This document shows, piece by piece, positions 24,075 through 24,684 of a DNA stretch of 24,684 bases. A model generated the notes under the pieces. The model searched no databases and had not been told where the DNA came from. It saw nothing but the letters and a program-made list of their open reading frames with translations. The DNA lies in the NCBI GenBank assembly GCA_021204605.1, contig JAJPZD010000119.1, forward strand, positions 1 to 24,684. Reading direction: 5' to 3'. The position numbers and the translations under genes were made by a program. Origin of the DNA: Prevotella sp. (lineage in GTDB: Bacteria > Bacteroidota > Bacteroidia > Bacteroidales > Bacteroidaceae). Each line of letters opens with the position of its first letter. The stretch's first letter is position 1.

Positions 24075-24251
24075 TTTTTGTACTCGGTGCTCAACTCGAC
24101 TACATTACGCTCGCACGCTCGCTAATTCCGCTTATTTTCACGCCGAGAACAAAAAGGTGGAAAAGCGGTTCTGACACATTCTCTTTCTCTCGCACGTGCT
24201 GCGCTGCGCTTGCACTACTCGCTCAATCGAAAGCGTCAGGATTGATAATTG
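24075..24251 (+). repeat. array unit 4
   Basis: Hairpin A: TTTTTGT-A-CTCGGTG (24075-24089) pairs with CGCCGAG-A-ACAAAAA (24141-24155), with an A/A mismatch instead of the CA/CT loop. AAAGCGGT follows at 24162. Hairpin B: CTGAC (24171) and CTTTC (24183) pair with GAAAG (24229) and GTCAG (24235), with an asymmetric internal loop. GATTGATAATTG follows. Confidence 0.7.
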
Positions 24252-24410
24252 ATTTTTGACAGTCTCTGCATATTTCCGTTGCACTCCAATATTACGAGAC
24301 CTTCAAAAATCTGAAGAAAGCGGTGTCAGACATCAATATCCTCAATCGCGGCTCACGTTTCTGCTCGCTCCTTTTCCGCTAACGTCCATTCAGATGAACG
24401 ATTGTCTATT
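24251..24410 (+). repeat. array unit 5
   Basis: Hairpin A: GATTTTTGA-CA-GTCTC (24251-24266) pairs with GAGAC-CT-TCAAAAATC (24296-24311): 9 bp, the CA/CT loop, then 5 bp, around a short 29-base loop. AAAGCGGT follows at 24317. Hairpin B is weaker: AGACA (24328) with TGTCT (24403) and CAATCG (24343) with CGATTG (24399) are partly exclusive alternatives. GATTGTCTATT ends the unit. Confidence 0.7.
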
Positions 24411-24684
24411 TTTATAGGTAGGTTCATCCAATGGACAACGCGTCCATTCCGCTCACTCTCGCTTAGATCCTCTCATGTCGGATCATTAAAGTCTGGATTA
24501 AAAAAATAACGTCGCAACTTGGCTGAATGTTGGCTGTCATACATCTTTCAATAATGGTTCAACTTTGATTTTTTCCGTCGCAAAGTTACGGCAACGGCAT
24601 TATGCAAGGACACGCAGCCGGGCTGCTTCCGATGTCAAAATTTGCCAAAATACCATGTCGCAGGCGATATTCATTTTACCAAAT
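24411..24684. other. gene-free right edge of the window
   Basis: No convincing gene lies here. It holds a perfect hairpin AATGGAC/GTCCATT (24430-24448, loop AACGC), a second weak one GATCC/GGATC (24466-24484), a minus-strand -7 box (24581-24588) and a tight GCAGC/GCTGC stem (24614-24626). TCTGGATTAA at 24492 repeats a sequence at 23834. Two frames starting with ATG at 24632 and 24655 stay open to the window edge but are too short to judge. Confidence 0.5.
24581..24588 (-). promoter_or_regulatory. possible leftward -7 box facing the hairpin array
   Basis: The minus strand reads TAACTTTG, a TAnnTTTG match. A TTG lies 16 bases upstream, shorter than the usual 19-21. If active it would transcribe leftward across the whole array. 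Confidence 0.3.

Larger units (their letters stand above)
23348..24410. repeat. array of five two-hairpin units (unknown structured element)
   Basis: This gene-free stretch holds five related units. Each contains hairpin A (outer stem of up to 9 bp, in four units a 2x2 internal loop CA/CT, then a 5-bp inner stem), 4-6 bases, the constant AAAGCGGT, a less regular hairpin B, and a GATTGAtnAT-like motif. AAAGCGG starts at 23461, 23677, 23984, 24162 and 24317. Stem sequences differ between units while pairing is kept. Loops are pyrimidine-rich on the plus strand with many CGCTC/TTCGTTC pieces. Units 1 and 2 are 217 bases apart, units 3 and 4 178. I do not recognise a known RNA family, and neither strand is settled. 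Candidates are a tandem structured RNA, a folded single-stranded-DNA element, or a packaging signal array. Confidence 0.8.

Noticed and set aside
23348..24410. CRISPR array, integron attC array or tRNA array as explanation of the repeats
   Set aside because: Repeats are not identical short units with equal spacers, there are no cas or integrase genes nearby, no attC core (GTTRRRY) pattern and no tRNA-like anticodon or T arms.
23348..24410. Known self-cleaving ribozymes such as hammerhead, twister or pistol
   Set aside because: I looked for their conserved cores (for example CTGATGA with GAAA) at the matching places and did not find a consistent arrangement in the five units.
23348..24410. 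Diversity-generating retroelement template/variable repeats
   Set aside because: No reverse transcriptase is in the window, and differences between copies are compensatory or general rather than restricted to adenines.
24632..24684. Start of a new gene at the right edge
   Set aside because: Two different frames with ATG stay open for only 10-17 codons before the window ends, so neither can be supported.

Overview
The window looks like a chromosomal segment of a member of the Bacteroidales (Bacteroidota). The clues are repeated promoter boxes of the Bacteroidota primary sigma factor type (TTTG about 20 bases upstream of TAnnTTTG), a serine palmitoyltransferase closely resembling those of gut Bacteroidales, and a secreted DUF4923-type protein. 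Roughly the first 9.5 kb is host DNA. The rest is the left and central part of a prophage (or phage-derived element) that runs off the right edge.

Host part. A small leftward unknown gene (18-200) is followed by a very large single-chain restriction-modification enzyme (412-5355) combining nuclease, SF2 helicase and adenine methylase. It faces a diacylglycerol/sphingosine-kinase-family lipid kinase (5369-6394, minus). That kinase is divergent from serine palmitoyltransferase (6614-7801), which makes the first committed intermediate of sphingolipids. A tRNA-Pro(TGG) with its own promoter and terminator follows. A leftward pair, a WalJ/YycJ-like metallo-beta-lactamase-fold hydrolase and a secreted DUF4923 protein, closes the host part.

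Phage part. The boundary probably lies at about 9.5-9.8 kb, where a 17-bp bidirectional terminator sits beside a short copy of a tRNA-fMet-like 3' end. A leftward repressor (9797-10240) is divergent from an early operon: small putative Cro-like protein, LuxR/sigma-region-4-type regulator, three small unknowns and one Cys-rich mini-protein. A primase/SF3-helicase (12109-15003) follows, then a terminator and an AT-rich region with TCACAAAATYAC iterons that I read as a replication origin. A promoter carrying the same ACCGAA/TTCGGT half-sites as the repressor region starts the structural operon: two unknown proteins, ClpP-type head-maturation protease fused to a scaffold-like tail, major capsid protein, a probable further structural protein, a coiled-coil protein, a PLD-like protein, two small-terminase candidates and the large terminase. 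Portal, tail, lysis and integrase genes are not in the window.

The most unusual part is the 1.36 kb after the terminase (23327-24684). It has no believable gene. It holds five related units. Each has hairpin A (outer stem up to 9 bp, usually a CA/CT two-by-two internal loop, then a 5-bp inner stem), 4-6 bases, the constant motif AAAGCGGT, a less regular hairpin B, and then a GATTGAtnAT-like motif. Stem sequences differ between units but pairing is kept, and units 1 and 2 differ in their A arms only by two fully compensatory pair changes. This is the best candidate for an undescribed structured RNA or DNA system here.
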